Positions 38,881 to 49,084 of a stretch of 64,000 nucleotides of DNA are shown here, in pieces. The stretch lies in the NCBI RefSeq assembly GCF_032027425.1, contig NZ_JAVSJA010000001.1:4166001-4230000 (forward strand). Direction: 5' to 3'. Below the pieces are notes generated by a model that made no database searches, was not told where the DNA came from, and worked only from the letters and a program-made list of their open reading frames with translations. Made by a program: the position numbers and the translations under genes. The stretch comes from Microcystis wesenbergii NRERC-220. Lineage in GTDB: Bacteria > Cyanobacteriota > Cyanobacteriia > Cyanobacteriales > Microcystaceae. Every line of letters begins with the position of its first letter. Positions within the stretch are counted from its first letter, which is position 1.

Positions 38881-40308
38881 ATGCGAATTCTATTTGTGGG
38901 TGCCGAGGCCGCCCCAATTGCCAAAGTTGGGGGAATGGGGGACGTAATTGGGGCATTACCGAAAGTCTTGCGTCAGCTAGGTCATGACGTGCGGATTTTC
39001 CTGCCCTACTACGGTTTTCTCGCGGAAAAAATGGATATCCCTTCCGAACCCATTTGGTCAGGATTCGCCATGTTTCAGGATTTTTTGGTCTATGAGACGG
39101 TTTTACCCGATACGGATATTCCTCTCTACCTCTTTGGTCATCTAGCTTTTTCTGGACGCAATATCTACGGAGGCGAAGATGAGGCCTGGCGATTTACCCT
39201 ATTTGCCAATGGTGCAGCGGAATTCGCATGGAATTACTGGAAACCGCAAGTTATTCACTGTCATGATTGGCATACGGGCATGATTCCCGTCTGGATGCAC
39301 CAAGACCCCGATATTAGCACCGTTTTTACTATCCATAATCTCGCCTACCAGGGGCCTTGGCGGGAGGCGTTAGAAAAAATGACTTGGTGTCCTTGGTATA
39401 TGCAGGGCGATAATACCATGGCCGCGGCGGTTCAATTTGCTAATCGCGTCACTACCGTTTCTCCTACCTATGCCCGTCAAATACAGACCCCCATTTATGG
39501 CGAAAATTTAGAGGGATTATTGTCCTATATTTCCGGCAATCTGGTGGGGATTGTCAACGGCATCGATACGGAGGTGTATAACCCGGCTAAAGATGTTTAT
39601 CTTAAGCAGAATTTTACCCCAGAAACCATCGAAAAACGTCTGGCCAATAAAATTGCCCTGCAAGAAGAAGTGGGGCTACAGGTCAGTAAAAATGCCTTTG
39701 TCATGGGGATGGTGACGCGTTTGGTAGAACAAAAAGGCATTGATCTAGTGATGCAAATTTTAGATCGCTTTCTCACCTATACTGATGCTCAATTGATTAT
39801 TTTGGGTACAGGCGATCGCTATTATGAAACCCAACTGTGGGAGATGACTTCCCGTTTCCGGGGGCGAATGTCCCTGCATCTTCTCTACAGTGATGCCCTT
39901 TCCCGTCGCATCTATGGGGGGGCCGATGCTTTGTTAATGCCTTCCCGTTTTGAACCCTGTGGCATTTCCCAATTAATGGCCATGCGTTACGGTTGCATCC
40001 CCATGGTACGCCGCACCGGTGGTTTAGTCGATACGGTATCTTTCCACGACCCAATTCAGGAAAAAGGAACAGGATTTAGTTTCGATCGCTATGAACCTTT
40101 AGACCTGTTTACCTGTATGATCCGGACTTGGGAAAGTTTCCGTTATAAACAGGATTGGCAAAAACTACAGCAACGGGCAATGACTCAAGATTTTAGTTGG
40201 TATAAATCCGCTTTGGAATATCTCAAAATCTACAAACAAATCACCGGACAATCGGAGCAATTATCCGATGAGGAAAAAGATAAATTTGTCGCCCTGACTA
40301 GCAGTTAA
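38881..40308 (+). CDS. glgA: glycogen synthase (ADP-glucose type)
   Basis: A GT5 enzyme that extends glycogen from ADP-glucose. The 475 residues start [20 protein letters not shown], with the ADP-glucose lysine in KVGG, the HDWHTG loop and the C-terminal [14 protein letters not shown] catalytic segment. The ATG at 38881 is chosen over an upstream in-frame start at 38806, as the conserved family N-terminus begins here. It ends before a strong shared terminator. Glycogen is the main carbon store of this group. Confidence 0.95.
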   Translation: MRILFVGAEAAPIAKVGGMGDVIGALPKVLRQLGHDVRIFLPYYGFLAEKMDIPSEPIWSGFAMFQDFLVYETVLPDTDIPLYLFGHLAFSGRNIYGGEDEAWRFTLFANGAAEFAWNYWKPQVIHCHDWHTGMIPVWMHQDPDISTVFTIHNLAYQGPWREALEKMTWCPWYMQGDNTMAAAVQFANRVTTVSPTYARQIQTPIYGENLEGLLSYISGNLVGIVNGIDTEVYNPAKDVYLKQNFTPETIEKRLANKIALQEEVGLQVSKNAFVMGMVTRLVEQKGIDLVMQILDRFLTYTDAQLIILGTGDRYYETQLWEMTSRFRGRMSLHLLYSDALSRRIYGGADALLMPSRFEPCGISQLMAMRYGCIPMVRRTGGLVDTVSFHDPIQEKGTGFSFDRYEPLDLFTCMIRTWESFRYKQDWQKLQQRAMTQDFSWYKSALEYLKIYKQITGQSEQLSDEEKDKFVALTSS

Positions 40309-40311
40309 ATC

Positions 40312-40354
40312 CTGCTTAAGTAGGGGTGAAGAGATATCACCCCTACTTAAGCAG
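40312..40354. terminator. bidirectional terminator between glgA and the VWA gene
   Basis: A perfect 18-bp stem with arms CTGCTTAAGTAGGGGTGA and TCACCCCTACTTAAGCAG and a 7-base loop. It fills nearly the whole 49-base gap between the convergent genes. Confidence 0.85.
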
Positions 40355-40357
40355 CAA

Positions 40358-40978
40358 TTAATCGGTAATGGCGTTGAGAAGAACTTCCGCTAGGGTCATA
40401 TCTTCCATGTCATCGATAGTAATTGTGTCAACGATATCAAATTTAGCCCCTGCCGATTCTAGTTGATCGTCTAAAGCTTTAAGAAATTCGGTCGCTTGTC
40501 GATCATGGCCTACTTGAATCAGAGAAATGGCTAATTCTTGATCGCTATCGAGTTTTCGAGAAGCTTCGATAATTTGACGCATCACCGCTTTGCGATCATC
40601 TGGTTCTCCGTCGGTAATCACCAGAATAGTTTCTCCGTTGGGTTTAGTTTTGCCGGCAGTTTTGCGCTGAAAATAATTATCAAGGGCATCTTGCAGCACA
40701 GCTGCTAGGTCTGTCCTCCCCATGGGTTCATTTTCTTGATAAATTTGTGTCACCTTATCGGAAGTAACATTATCATAGCGTCGGAAACGTCCAGAGAAAA
40801 GATAGATGGTGATGCCGTCCGGATCGACTTCCTCGCACTTTCTAGCCAAGGCGAGGGTGGATTCTTGGGCAATTTGCCAACGGGTTTTCTCGCTGGGTTT
40901 ATCAGCAGTGGACATACTGCCACTTTTGTCAATAATCAGAGTATAATCTCTGTCCTGTACAACACTTTCACTGGCCAT
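40358..40978 (-). CDS. von Willebrand factor A domain protein
   Basis: A 206-residue single VWA domain. The metal-ion-dependent adhesion site is present: DKSGSMS near residue 17 and TDGEPDD later. VWA proteins of this size act in tellurium-like stress clusters, chelatase-like systems or surface complexes. GGAGG lies upstream of the ATG at 40978; a TTG at 40999 overlaps that ribosome binding site and is not used. There is no partner gene nearby. Confidence 0.85.
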   Translation of the reverse strand: MASESVVQDRDYTLIIDKSGSMSTADKPSEKTRWQIAQESTLALARKCEEVDPDGITIYLFSGRFRRYDNVTSDKVTQIYQENEPMGRTDLAAVLQDALDNYFQRKTAGKTKPNGETILVITDGEPDDRKAVMRQIIEASRKLDSDQELAISLIQVGHDRQATEFLKALDDQLESAGAKFDIVDTITIDDMEDMTLAEVLLNAITD

Positions 40979-41191
40979 AGGGGCTATACCTCCAAGCAAT
41001 TTGCGCTCGTCCTAGTCTAATAATTATTAAACTCTAGGATGGAAACTCTACCTCGATCGACTAGGGTTTTTTAACTATTGGGGGGAGGAGACAGCGCCCC
41101 CAACAGCAGAAACTATCGCCAGAAAACCGGTCGGGCTAAAATGAAAAAAGTATGAAAATTATTTCTTAACCCGATATTGTTAAATTAGCCG

Positions 41192-41524
41192 ATGAGTGAT
41201 AGCAAATTGATCGCCTCAACCGAGAAAAAGCCAGATCAGCCACCTTCTTGGAGTTTTTGGACGGTGTTTAGTTCCACATTCCTGACGATATTTTTTGCTG
41301 AAATCGGCGATAAAACCCAATTAGCCACCCTTCTGATCAGCGCTGAATCCCAATCCCCCTGGGTGGTTTTTGCCGGGGCAGCCACCGCTTTAATCGCTAC
41401 CAGTCTCCTCGGTGTCCTGATCGGTTATTGGATTGCGCGTCGTCTTTCCCCGAAAACTTTAGATATCGGTGTCGCTATCCTTCTCCTTTTGATCACCGGT
41501 TTACTCATCAGCGATATTCTCTAA
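41192..41524 (+). CDS. half-size GDT1/UPF0016 transporter, copy 1
   Basis: A 110-residue membrane protein with about three helices and one copy of the family motif AEIGDKTQ. Full-length GDT1/TMEM165 proteins (Mn2+ or Ca2+ exchangers) contain two such halves. The N-terminal ~22 residues are soluble. It probably dimerises with the second half-size protein 290 bases downstream. A Mn2+ export role is inferred from family members in cyanobacteria. Confidence 0.85.
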   Translation: MSDSKLIASTEKKPDQPPSWSFWTVFSSTFLTIFFAEIGDKTQLATLLISAESQSPWVVFAGAATALIATSLLGVLIGYWIARRLSPKTLDIGVAILLLLITGLLISDIL

Positions 41525-41815
41525 GCAATCAGTGATCAGTTATCAGTGATCAGTTATCAGTTCACTGTTTACTGTTCACTGAAAAAAGCTTCCCACTCCC
41601 CACCTCCCCATCTCCCCACTCTCTAAAATAAATGTCTTGCATAATTAAGTTTTGGTAGTCCAAAAACCTCAAAAATAAGGATTAAGTTGCATAAAATCTC
41701 TAAATAGACCATTTAATTGATTATTTTTCATTCCTAATTCTCCTGACTACTGACTACTGGCTACTGACTCCTAACCAACCACGACAATTTTTGATTTTTA
41801 CAAGAGGTCTAATGT
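41525..41815. other. repeat-rich gap between the two half-size GDT1 genes
   Basis: About 290 bases with heptamer repeats (41525-41575), a CCCCATCTCCCC tract and an ACTGACTACTGG-type repeat. The 28-bp dispersed segment at 41784-41811 ends 5 bases before the next start. Confidence 0.6.
41784..41811. repeat. 28-bp dispersed segment, copy 2
   Basis: It matches 20476-20503 at 27 of 28 positions. Its AAGAGGT sits where a ribosome binding site for the gene at 41816 would be, so a mobile repeat may provide translation signals. Confidence 0.8.
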
Positions 41816-42091
41816 ATGAATTGGCAATTATTCGGACTGACATTTATCACGGTTTTTTTGGCAGAAATCGGCGATAAAAGTCAATTAGTAGCGATCGCTC
41901 TCGGTGGCAGTTCCAAATCACCTAAAGCTGTCTTTTTTGGCTCAATTACCGCCTTAATCTGCACCAGTTTCTTAGGAGTCCTTGCGGGGGGCAGTATGGC
42001 GCAATTATTCCCCGCTAAGATCTTAAAAGCGATAGCGGCCATCGGTTTTGCTCTGCTTGCTGTCCGGCTGCTTTGGCCAGATTCGGATTGA
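41816..42091 (+). CDS. half-size GDT1/UPF0016 transporter, copy 2
   Basis: A 91-residue membrane protein with about three helices and the motif AEIGDKSQ. It lacks the soluble N-terminal extension of copy 1. The pair would form one complete exchanger with two metal-binding motifs, possibly in antiparallel orientation. Both genes face the same way. The start is ATG at 41816, with AGAGGT a few bases upstream. Confidence 0.85.
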   Translation: MNWQLFGLTFITVFLAEIGDKSQLVAIALGGSSKSPKAVFFGSITALICTSFLGVLAGGSMAQLFPAKILKAIAAIGFALLAVRLLWPDSD

Positions 42092-42262
42092 TCATTGGGT
42101 TGGGCTGAATATTACTGGAAGCCTTACTAGAAAACGGTTTTGGCACTTTTTCCAGGCACGCGAGGCTATTGTGTTATTATGACTTCCCCGACCGGCGACC
42201 GACTCCTGATAGCTAAAAAACTGAGGCAAATTCCAGAAAAATCATTAATTTTTCCTGAAAAA

Positions 42263-42276
42263 GTAGTAAAAGTTAC
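42263..42276 (+). promoter_or_regulatory. NtcA-type site, upstream
   Basis: GTAGTAAAAGTTAC is an exact GTA-N8-TAC match. It is centred 30 bases upstream of the second site, about three helical turns. Confidence 0.7.
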
Positions 42277-42292
42277 AAAAAACATCTAAAAA

Positions 42293-42334
42293 GTAGCGAA
42301 AATCACAAAAAATCTGCTAACCTAGCCGTAATAT
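42293..42334 (+). promoter_or_regulatory. NtcA-activated promoter of urtA
   Basis: GTAGCGAAAATCAC (42293-42306) matches GTA-N8-TAC with one mismatch. After 22 bases comes TAATAT at 42329-42334, a good -10 box. This spacing is that of class II NtcA promoters activated under nitrogen limitation. Confidence 0.72.
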
Positions 42335-42431
42335 CACACAGATATTTGTAGAAAGATTCCCGAAAATCTCCTCAGCAAAAACGTCCGTGTGAAGTAGCTA
42401 ATATTGTCAGCGAGGTTAGTTCAAGATCATC

Positions 42432-43748
42432 ATGTCAAATTTAGGACGACGTAAATTTCTCCTGTACGGTTCTGCCGCTCTGGGAACCAGTATTCTGTTA
42501 AAAGCTTGCGGTGGCAATCAAAGCCAAACCCCCACGGCTAGTCCTAGCCCGGCTGCTAGTCCCGCCCCGGCTTCTGGAGAGACAATTAAGGTGGGTATTC
42601 TGCACTCCCTCAGTGGCACCATGGCCATCAGTGAAACCAGCGTAGTTGATGCGGAAAAACTGGCGATCGAGGAAATCAATGCCGCCGGTGGTGTTCTTGG
42701 TAAACAGATCGAGGCAGTGGTGGAAGATGGCGCTTCCGATTGGCCAACTTTTGCCGAAAAAGCCACCAAACTGATCGATCAGGACAAAGTTGCGACTGTC
42801 TTCGGTTGTTGGACTTCCGCCAGTCGTAAGGCGGTTTTACCCGTGTTTGAAGCCAAAAACCATATGCTCTGGTATCCTGTCCAGTACGAGGGTCAAGAGT
42901 GTTCTAGAAATATCTTCTACACTGGGGCCGCCCCCAACCAACAGATCGAGCCGGCAGTGACTTGGTTGCTGGAAAATAAAGGGAAAAAATTCTTCCTCGT
43001 CGGTTCCGACTACGTTTTTCCCCGCACTGCCAACACGATTATTAAAGAGCAGTTAAAGGCGAAAGGTGGCGAAACCGTGGGCGAAGACTACCTACCCCTA
43101 GGTAACACGGAAGTTACCCCGATTATCACCAAAATTAAGCAAGCTTTACCCGATGGCGGCGTTATTTTCAACACCCTCAACGGTGACAGTAATGTGGCTT
43201 TCTTTAAACAACTGCAAGCGGCCGGTTTAACTCCCGATAAATATCCGGTCATGTCGGTGAGTGTTGCCGAGGAAGAAGTTAAACAGATCGGTAAGGAATA
43301 TCTCCTCGGTCAATACGCTTGTTGGAACTATTTCCAAACCGTAGATACCCCCGCTAACAAGAAATTTGTTGAGGCTTTTCGAGCTAAATTCGGTCAGGAG
43401 CGCGTCACTAACGACCCGATGGAGGCGGCCTACATCATGGTCTATCTCTGGAAGCAAGCGGTGGAACAAGCGGGAACCGCCGATGATCTTGACAAAGTTC
43501 GCGCCGCCGCCGTGGGACAAAAATTCGATGCTCCCGAAGGACCGGTGCAAATGTTCCCTAATCATCATATCTCCAAAACCGTCCGCATTGGTCAGGTGAG
43601 AGATGATGGTCTATTTGACATCGTTTGGTCAACTCCGGGAGTGGTGGATCCGCAACCTTGGAACCAATTTGTCCCCGAAACTAAGGGCTTTGCCTGTGAC
43701 TGGACGGATCCGGCCAAGGGCGGTAAATTCAAAATGGAAAAATCCTAG
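42432..43748 (+). CDS. urtA: urea ABC transporter substrate-binding lipoprotein
   Basis: The periplasmic receptor of the Urt transporter. The 438 residues begin [17 protein letters not shown], with a twin-arginine-like start, and a lipobox LLKAC at Cys26. A Pro/Ser/Ala-rich linker follows, then the branched-chain amino acid-type binding domain ([19 protein letters not shown]). It is the first gene of urtABCDE. Urea taken up is hydrolysed by urease elsewhere. Confidence 0.95.
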   Translation: MSNLGRRKFLLYGSAALGTSILLKACGGNQSQTPTASPSPAASPAPASGETIKVGILHSLSGTMAISETSVVDAEKLAIEEINAAGGVLGKQIEAVVEDGASDWPTFAEKATKLIDQDKVATVFGCWTSASRKAVLPVFEAKNHMLWYPVQYEGQECSRNIFYTGAAPNQQIEPAVTWLLENKGKKFFLVGSDYVFPRTANTIIKEQLKAKGGETVGEDYLPLGNTEVTPIITKIKQALPDGGVIFNTLNGDSNVAFFKQLQAAGLTPDKYPVMSVSVAEEEVKQIGKEYLLGQYACWNYFQTVDTPANKKFVEAFRAKFGQERVTNDPMEAAYIMVYLWKQAVEQAGTADDLDKVRAAAVGQKFDAPEGPVQMFPNHHISKTVRIGQVRDDGLFDIVWSTPGVVDPQPWNQFVPETKGFACDWTDPAKGGKFKMEKS

Positions 43749-43842
43749 TTTTAGGAATTTTTCCAGACAGTAACGAGAGTGAGGTGGGCATTACTGTTCA
43801 CCCCACTTTTTAAAGCTTAAAAATGCACAGGAATAAAGAAAA

Positions 43843-45003
43843 GTGTCAGCATTATTGGAAGGATTATTTAATGGTATTAGTATCGGTTCTGTGCTATTGC
43901 TGGCCGCTTTAGGACTAGCGATTGTTTTCGGACTGATGGGGGTGATTAATCTCGCTCACGGTGAGTTAATGATGTTAGGGGCCTACAGTACTTTTGTGGT
44001 GCAGAATGTCTTTAAAGGTTTCGGTTCTCCCCTCTTTGATACTTATGTTTTATTCGCCCTACCGATCGCTTTTTTAGTGTCGGGATTGGCGGGATTATTA
44101 TTAGAAAGGGGGGTGATTAGGTTCCTCTACGGCAGACCCCTAGAAACGCTGCTGGCCACTTGGGGAGTCAGCTTAATTCTGCAGCAATTTGTCAGAAGTG
44201 TCAACGGGTTATTAGTAATTAGTTTAATAGTTTTATGTCTGTTATTTTTTGGGGCGATGACGGTGTTAAGTCGTCGCTTAGATTGGGAGAGAATTCGCAA
44301 TTTAGCTATCGGTGTCACCCTGCCTTTATCCCTAGCTATCGCTGGATTATTAGGCTATCTTTTATCTTTTAATCCCGTTCTCGCTAGACCCTGGTTTAGT
44401 GCCAGAAACGTCGATGTCACGGCTCCTGCTTGGTTACGGGGAGGTTTACCTTTACCCGGTTTTCAAATGCCCTACACCCGTCTATTTATTATTATTTTGA
44501 CTGCCATTTGTTTGTTAGGGACTTATTGGTTTTTAAATAAATCTTCTTGGGGTTTACGCATTCGTGCCGTCACCCAAAATCGCCAGATGAGTGCCTGTTT
44601 AGGCATTCCGACAAATCAAGTGGATGCTTTGACTTTTGCCCTCGGTTCGGGATTAGCTGGAGTTGCCGGTTGTGCGATTAGTTTTTTGGGTTCCGTCGGT
44701 CCAAACGTGGGACAAAATTATATCGTTGATACCTTCATGGTAGTGGTGGTGGGGGGAGTGGGTAATCTCCTGGGAACTATTATCGCAGCTATGGCCATCG
44801 GTGTGGCTAATTATTTAATTGGTTCGGGAACTTTTGCCCTGATTTTTGGTTCCGTAGAAGCACTAAAACCCCTAACGGATTTCTTCACCTTTTTCTCCAC
44901 CACTAGCATGGCAAAAGTGATGATTTTTGCTTTAATTATTGCTTTCTTGCAATTCAAACCTGCGGGAATTTTTCCTCCTAAAGGACGTACTGCCGAGTTA
45001 TAG
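43843..45003 (+). CDS. urtB: urea ABC transporter permease UrtB
   Basis: A 386-residue inner-membrane permease of the LivH type, with about eight to nine helices and GLMGVINLAHGELMMLGAY and GSGLAGVAGCAISFLG segments. It starts at GTG (43843), 94 bases after urtA. Its stop is three bases before urtC. Confidence 0.95.
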   Translation: MSALLEGLFNGISIGSVLLLAALGLAIVFGLMGVINLAHGELMMLGAYSTFVVQNVFKGFGSPLFDTYVLFALPIAFLVSGLAGLLLERGVIRFLYGRPLETLLATWGVSLILQQFVRSVNGLLVISLIVLCLLFFGAMTVLSRRLDWERIRNLAIGVTLPLSLAIAGLLGYLLSFNPVLARPWFSARNVDVTAPAWLRGGLPLPGFQMPYTRLFIIILTAICLLGTYWFLNKSSWGLRIRAVTQNRQMSACLGIPTNQVDALTFALGSGLAGVAGCAISFLGSVGPNVGQNYIVDTFMVVVVGGVGNLLGTIIAAMAIGVANYLIGSGTFALIFGSVEALKPLTDFFTFFSTTSMAKVMIFALIIAFLQFKPAGIFPPKGRTAEL

Positions 45004-45006
45004 ATT

Positions 45007-46161
45007 ATGATTACCGAAACCATCACTAGAAACGAATCCCGACAACGGGAAAAGAAAAAGTTAATCACGGAAATCGCTGTTATTGTTGGATTGGTGGTCA
45101 TCTTTGCGGTGTTACTGCCCTTAGCTTTGTCGGCTTTCCGTTTGCGTTTATTGGGGCGATTTCTTTCCCTGGCTATTGTCGCTTTGGGGATAGATTTAAT
45201 CTGGGGTTATACGGGTTTATTAAGTCTTGGTCATGGCATCTTTTTTGCCCTCGGTGGTTACGCTTTGGCCATGTACCTAAATCTTCAGTTACCACCGGGA
45301 CAACTGCCCGAATTTTTTACTCTCTACGGGGTGACAGAATTACCTTTTGTTTGGCAACCTTTTTATTCCCTACCTTTGACAATTCTAGCCCTAATTATCG
45401 TACCAGCGATCATGGCGGCATTATTAGGTTATTTAATCTTCCGCAATCGCATTAAAGGGGTTTATTTCTCGATTTTAACCCAAGCGGCTTTACTGGTATT
45501 TTTTAACTTTTTTAACGGCCAACAAAAGTTAATTAACGGCACTAATGGCTTAAAAACCGATACCCAAACAATTTTCGGGTTACTGGTGGGTTCCGATGCC
45601 GTTCAAGTGGCCTTTTATTTACTCACAATTGTCTGTTTACTGGCTATTTATCTCCTCTGTCGTTGGTTAACTACGGGCAGATTTGGGCGCTTGTTAGTCG
45701 CCATTCGCGATGACGAGGTGCGGGTTCGTTTTTCTGGTTATGATCCTACTTGGTTTAAGGTGTTAGTTTTTGCCATTTCTGGGGCGATTGCTGGTGTTGC
45801 CGGCGCTCTTTATACGGTGCAAACGGGAATTATCACCCCTAACTCTATGGATGTGGCTTTTTCCATTGAAATGGTGATTTGGGTGGCTGTGGGGGGACGT
45901 GCTACCCTTGTGGGGGCAGTTATCGGTACTTTATTAGTACGCCTAGCCCAAACTTTTTTAAGCGAACAATTTCCGGAAGTCTGGGTATTTTTCCAAGGGG
46001 CCCTATTCCTAATTGTGGTGACAGTGCTTCCCGATGGTATTCTCGGTGGGATTAAACGTTTGCTGACTCATTTTGGTTTCCGCAAAACTTTAATCACCTA
46101 TCCTAGTATTGAGGAAGATCCAGAAGCGCAACTGGAAAAAGAAGAATTAGAGCATAAGTGA
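45007..46161 (+). CDS. urtC: urea ABC transporter permease UrtC
   Basis: A 384-residue second permease of the LivM type: an N-terminal basic segment, then about ten helices, with GYTGLLSLGHGIFFALGGY and AISGAIAGVAGALYTVQTG. It pairs with UrtB to form the channel. A 107-base gap with a heptamer tract separates it from urtD. Confidence 0.95.
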   Translation: MITETITRNESRQREKKKLITEIAVIVGLVVIFAVLLPLALSAFRLRLLGRFLSLAIVALGIDLIWGYTGLLSLGHGIFFALGGYALAMYLNLQLPPGQLPEFFTLYGVTELPFVWQPFYSLPLTILALIIVPAIMAALLGYLIFRNRIKGVYFSILTQAALLVFFNFFNGQQKLINGTNGLKTDTQTIFGLLVGSDAVQVAFYLLTIVCLLAIYLLCRWLTTGRFGRLLVAIRDDEVRVRFSGYDPTWFKVLVFAISGAIAGVAGALYTVQTGIITPNSMDVAFSIEMVIWVAVGGRATLVGAVIGTLLVRLAQTFLSEQFPEVWVFFQGALFLIVVTVLPDGILGGIKRLLTHFGFRKTLITYPSIEEDPEAQLEKEELEHK

Positions 46162-46268
46162 TTTTATTCTATTAGTATTCAGGAGTCAGTTATCAGATGT
46201 GAGTTTTCAGTTCACTGATTACTGTTTACTGTTCACTGAAAATACTTCCCAATTCCCTCTTAGAAATT

Positions 46269-47015
46269 ATGACTGGAAAAATCCTAGAAATCGAGAATCT
46301 TACCGTTAGTTTTGGGGGTTTTAAGGCTCTCAATAATCTTAATTTCAGTATGGATACGGGAGAATTGCGGGTGATTATCGGTCCCAATGGTGCGGGAAAA
46401 ACCACTTTTTTAGATGTGATTACGGGGAAAGTGCAACCCACCATCGGACGGGTATTATTTAAAGGTCGAGATCTCCGCAAAATTCCCGAATTTGCGATCG
46501 CTCGTTTAGGTATCGGTCGCAAATTTCAAACTCCTAGGGTATATTTAAATCTAACTGTCCGAGAAAATCTCGATTTAGTTAGCAATCGCAATAAAAATGT
46601 TTTCTCAACTCTTTTCGGTCGTCCTCCCCTAGAAGATAGCAGAAAAGTTATTGGTTTATTGGAAACTATCGGGTTAACTGCTAAAGCTGATTTACCCGCT
46701 TCTTTACTGTCCCACGGCGAAAAACAACGCTTAGAAATTGGTCAATTAGTGGCCCAGTCACCAGACTTACTGCTAGTAGATGAACCCGTGGCAGGATTAA
46801 CCGATGAGGAAACGGAAAACGTGGGTAATTTGTTGTTAAATCTAGCGGAAAGTCATTCGATTATTGTCATCGAACACGATATGGAATTTGTCCGGCAAAT
46901 TGCTCGCAAAGTCACGGTTTTACACCAAGGAACTGTTCTATGTGAGGGGAATATGGAGCAAATTCAAAATGATCCGAAAGTTATTGAAGTTTATCTAGGT
47001 TCCTCGGAAGAATAA
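46269..47015 (+). CDS. urtD: urea ABC transporter ATP-binding protein UrtD
   Basis: A LivG-type ATPase of 248 residues. Walker A GPNGAGKTTF, a signature-type LLSHGEKQRLEIGQLV, Walker B LLLVDEPVAGLT and the switch His in VIEHDMEFV are all present. It energises urea import together with UrtE. Confidence 0.95.
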   Translation: MTGKILEIENLTVSFGGFKALNNLNFSMDTGELRVIIGPNGAGKTTFLDVITGKVQPTIGRVLFKGRDLRKIPEFAIARLGIGRKFQTPRVYLNLTVRENLDLVSNRNKNVFSTLFGRPPLEDSRKVIGLLETIGLTAKADLPASLLSHGEKQRLEIGQLVAQSPDLLLVDEPVAGLTDEETENVGNLLLNLAESHSIIVIEHDMEFVRQIARKVTVLHQGTVLCEGNMEQIQNDPKVIEVYLGSSEE

Positions 47016-47053
47016 AGAGTAAAATGATTAAAATTAGTTAAAAAGGGTTGACA

Positions 47054-47752
47054 ATGTTACACATATCTGATCTCAATGTTTACTACGGAGAAAGTCATAT
47101 TTTAAGAGATGTTGATCTTAACATTAATGCGGGAGAAATGGTCTGTTTAATCGGACGTAATGGCGTGGGTAAAACTACCCTATTAAAAACCTTGATGGGT
47201 ATCTTAAAACCGCGAGCGGGAGTAATTAATTATGAGCAAGAAAACCTAATTAATAAAACCTCAGATCAAAGAGCCAGATTAGGACTGGGTTATGTGCCGC
47301 AGGGTAGGGATATTATTCCCCGTTTAACGGTAAAAGAGAATTTAATTCTCGGTTTGGAAGCTTTACCCACAAGGAGAAAAAATGCCACAATTCCCGAAGA
47401 AATCTTTGATTTATTTCCCGTTTTAAAAACCATGTTATCGCGGATGGGAGGAGATTTAAGCGGTGGACAACAACAGCAATTAGCCATCGCTCGCGCCTTA
47501 GTGGGGGAACCAAAATTATTAATTTTAGATGAACCCACGGAAGGAATTCAACCGTCAATTATCCTCGAAATTGAAGCGGCGGTGCGGCGTATTGTTGCCA
47601 GCAAAGGAATCGCCGTTTTATTAGTAGAACAACACCTGCATTTTGTCCGCCAAGCTGATCGATATTACGCCATGCAGAAAGGGGGAATTGTTGCTTCCGG
47701 TTTCACGAGCGAATTAAGTCAAGAAGTCATTCAGCGATTTTTGGCGGTTTAA
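47054..47752 (+). CDS. urtE: urea ABC transporter ATP-binding protein UrtE
   Basis: A LivF-type ATPase of 232 residues with GRNGVGKTTL, LSGGQQQQLAIARAL, LILDEPTEGIQPS and VEQHLHFV motifs. The ATG at 47054, preceded by AAAGGG, is preferred over a TTG at 47048. It is the last gene of the operon; a hairpin follows. Confidence 0.95.
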   Translation: MLHISDLNVYYGESHILRDVDLNINAGEMVCLIGRNGVGKTTLLKTLMGILKPRAGVINYEQENLINKTSDQRARLGLGYVPQGRDIIPRLTVKENLILGLEALPTRRKNATIPEEIFDLFPVLKTMLSRMGGDLSGGQQQQLAIARALVGEPKLLILDEPTEGIQPSIILEIEAAVRRIVASKGIAVLLVEQHLHFVRQADRYYAMQKGGIVASGFTSELSQEVIQRFLAV

Positions 47753-47801
47753 ACTTAACTTTTTCCTTGATAAGTAGGTAGGTGTTAAAAATTATCAGAC
47801 A

Positions 47802-47820
47802 CCCCCCTTATCAAGGGGGG
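47802..47820. terminator. G+C hairpin after urtE
   Basis: CCCCCCTT, a 3-base loop and AAGGGGGG form an 8-bp stem, followed by another AAGGGGGG. There is no T run, so it may be a repeated palindrome more than an intrinsic terminator. Confidence 0.45.
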
Positions 47821-47866
47821 ATTAAGGGGGGATATATCTTCAATTTAATTATAACCACTTACTTAT

Positions 47867-49084
47867 ATGACTCAAATAGTCGTAATTGGTGGCGGGGCAG
47901 CGGGATTTTTTGGCGCAATTAAAGCGGCAGAATCTAACCCAAAAGCTGGCGTTACTATCCTAGAAGCGGCAAAAGAACCCCTGGTGAAAGTGCGGATTTC
48001 GGGAGGGGGACGCTGTAATGTCACCCATCATTGTTTTGATGTTTCCCAATTGGTTAATTATTATCCTCACGGTGGCAAAGCACTACGGGGAGCTTTTAGT
48101 CGGTTTCAACCCCAAGATACTATTAAATGGTTTGAATTGCGAGGGGTAAAACTCAAAACAGAAGCGGATGGACGAATGTTTCCCAGCACCGATAATTCTG
48201 AAACTATTGTTAATTGTCTGCGGGAAAGTGCGACTTTTGCTGGGGTTAATTTAAGGCTAAATTCCCCGGTTAAATCGGTTAAAAAACAGGAAGAAAGTTT
48301 TTTAATTGAATTAAAAAGAGATGAGCAAATTAGGGCAGATAAGCTTTTAATTGCTACGGGAAGTAGTCCTTTTGGTTATCGCACCGCTCAAGATTTAGGT
48401 CATTCTCTAGTCTCTCCTGTCCCTTCTTTATTTACCTTTCAAATTGCCGATCCTCGTCTGAAAGATTTGTTAGGGGTTACTGTGGATAAAGTGCGAGTTC
48501 GTCTTGGGGGAAGTAAATTAGAACAAATCGGACCCTTGTTAATTACCCATTGGGGAGTCAGTGGACCGGCTATTTTAAAACTTTCTGCTTGGGGGGCGCG
48601 GTTACTTCACGAGCATCATTACCGAATGCCTTTAATCATTAATTGGTTGGGGGATTATCCTCCTGAAAAATTGCGAGAAATTATCTTACAAACTAAAAGT
48701 GAATATCCCAAAAGAAAACTTTTTAATTATTGTCCCTTTGAGCAGTTACCTAAGCGTCTTTGGCAGAGTTTATTAAGTTACTTGACTGTTAACTCGGAAA
48801 CTCCCTGGGCAGAATTATCTAAAAATACTCTCAATCGATTGATGATTGAATTACAGCAGGGGGAATATCAAATCAAAGGGAAAGGGGTGTTTAAGGAGGA
48901 ATTTGTCACCTCTGGAGGAGTGAATCTTCAGGAAGTGGATTTTAAAACTATGGAAAGTAAAATCTGTCCGGGGTTATATTTTGCCGGGGAGGTACTAGAT
49001 ATCGATGGAGTCACGGGGGGATTTAATTTTCAATGCGCTTGGACCACTGGTTATCTCGCCGGACAAGCCATGGGCAATAGATAG
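47867..49084 (+). CDS. HI0933/YhiN-family FAD-binding oxidoreductase
   Basis: A 405-residue flavoprotein with an N-terminal Rossmann motif GGGAAGFFGAIKAAE, the family motif RISGGGRCNVTH, an inserted middle domain, and a C-terminal PGLYFAGEVLDIDGVTGG. Reactions of this family are poorly defined; some members are annotated aminoacetone oxidases. Its stop TAG (49082-49084) is formed by the TA flank and first G of a small mobile element. Confidence 0.85.
   Translation: MTQIVVIGGGAAGFFGAIKAAESNPKAGVTILEAAKEPLVKVRISGGGRCNVTHHCFDVSQLVNYYPHGGKALRGAFSRFQPQDTIKWFELRGVKLKTEADGRMFPSTDNSETIVNCLRESATFAGVNLRLNSPVKSVKKQEESFLIELKRDEQIRADKLLIATGSSPFGYRTAQDLGHSLVSPVPSLFTFQIADPRLKDLLGVTVDKVRVRLGGSKLEQIGPLLITHWGVSGPAILKLSAWGARLLHEHHYRMPLIINWLGDYPPEKLREIILQTKSEYPKRKLFNYCPFEQLPKRLWQSLLSYLTVNSETPWAELSKNTLNRLMIELQQGEYQIKGKGVFKEEFVTSGGVNLQEVDFKTMESKICPGLYFAGEVLDIDGVTGGFNFQCAWTTGYLAGQAMGNR

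Larger units (their letters stand above)
42092..42431. promoter_or_regulatory. urtA upstream region
   Basis: 340 bases before urtA. The first part holds decayed repeat sequence (GGGTTGGGCTGAA near 42098), and 42258-42334 holds the NtcA-type control region. Confidence 0.6.
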
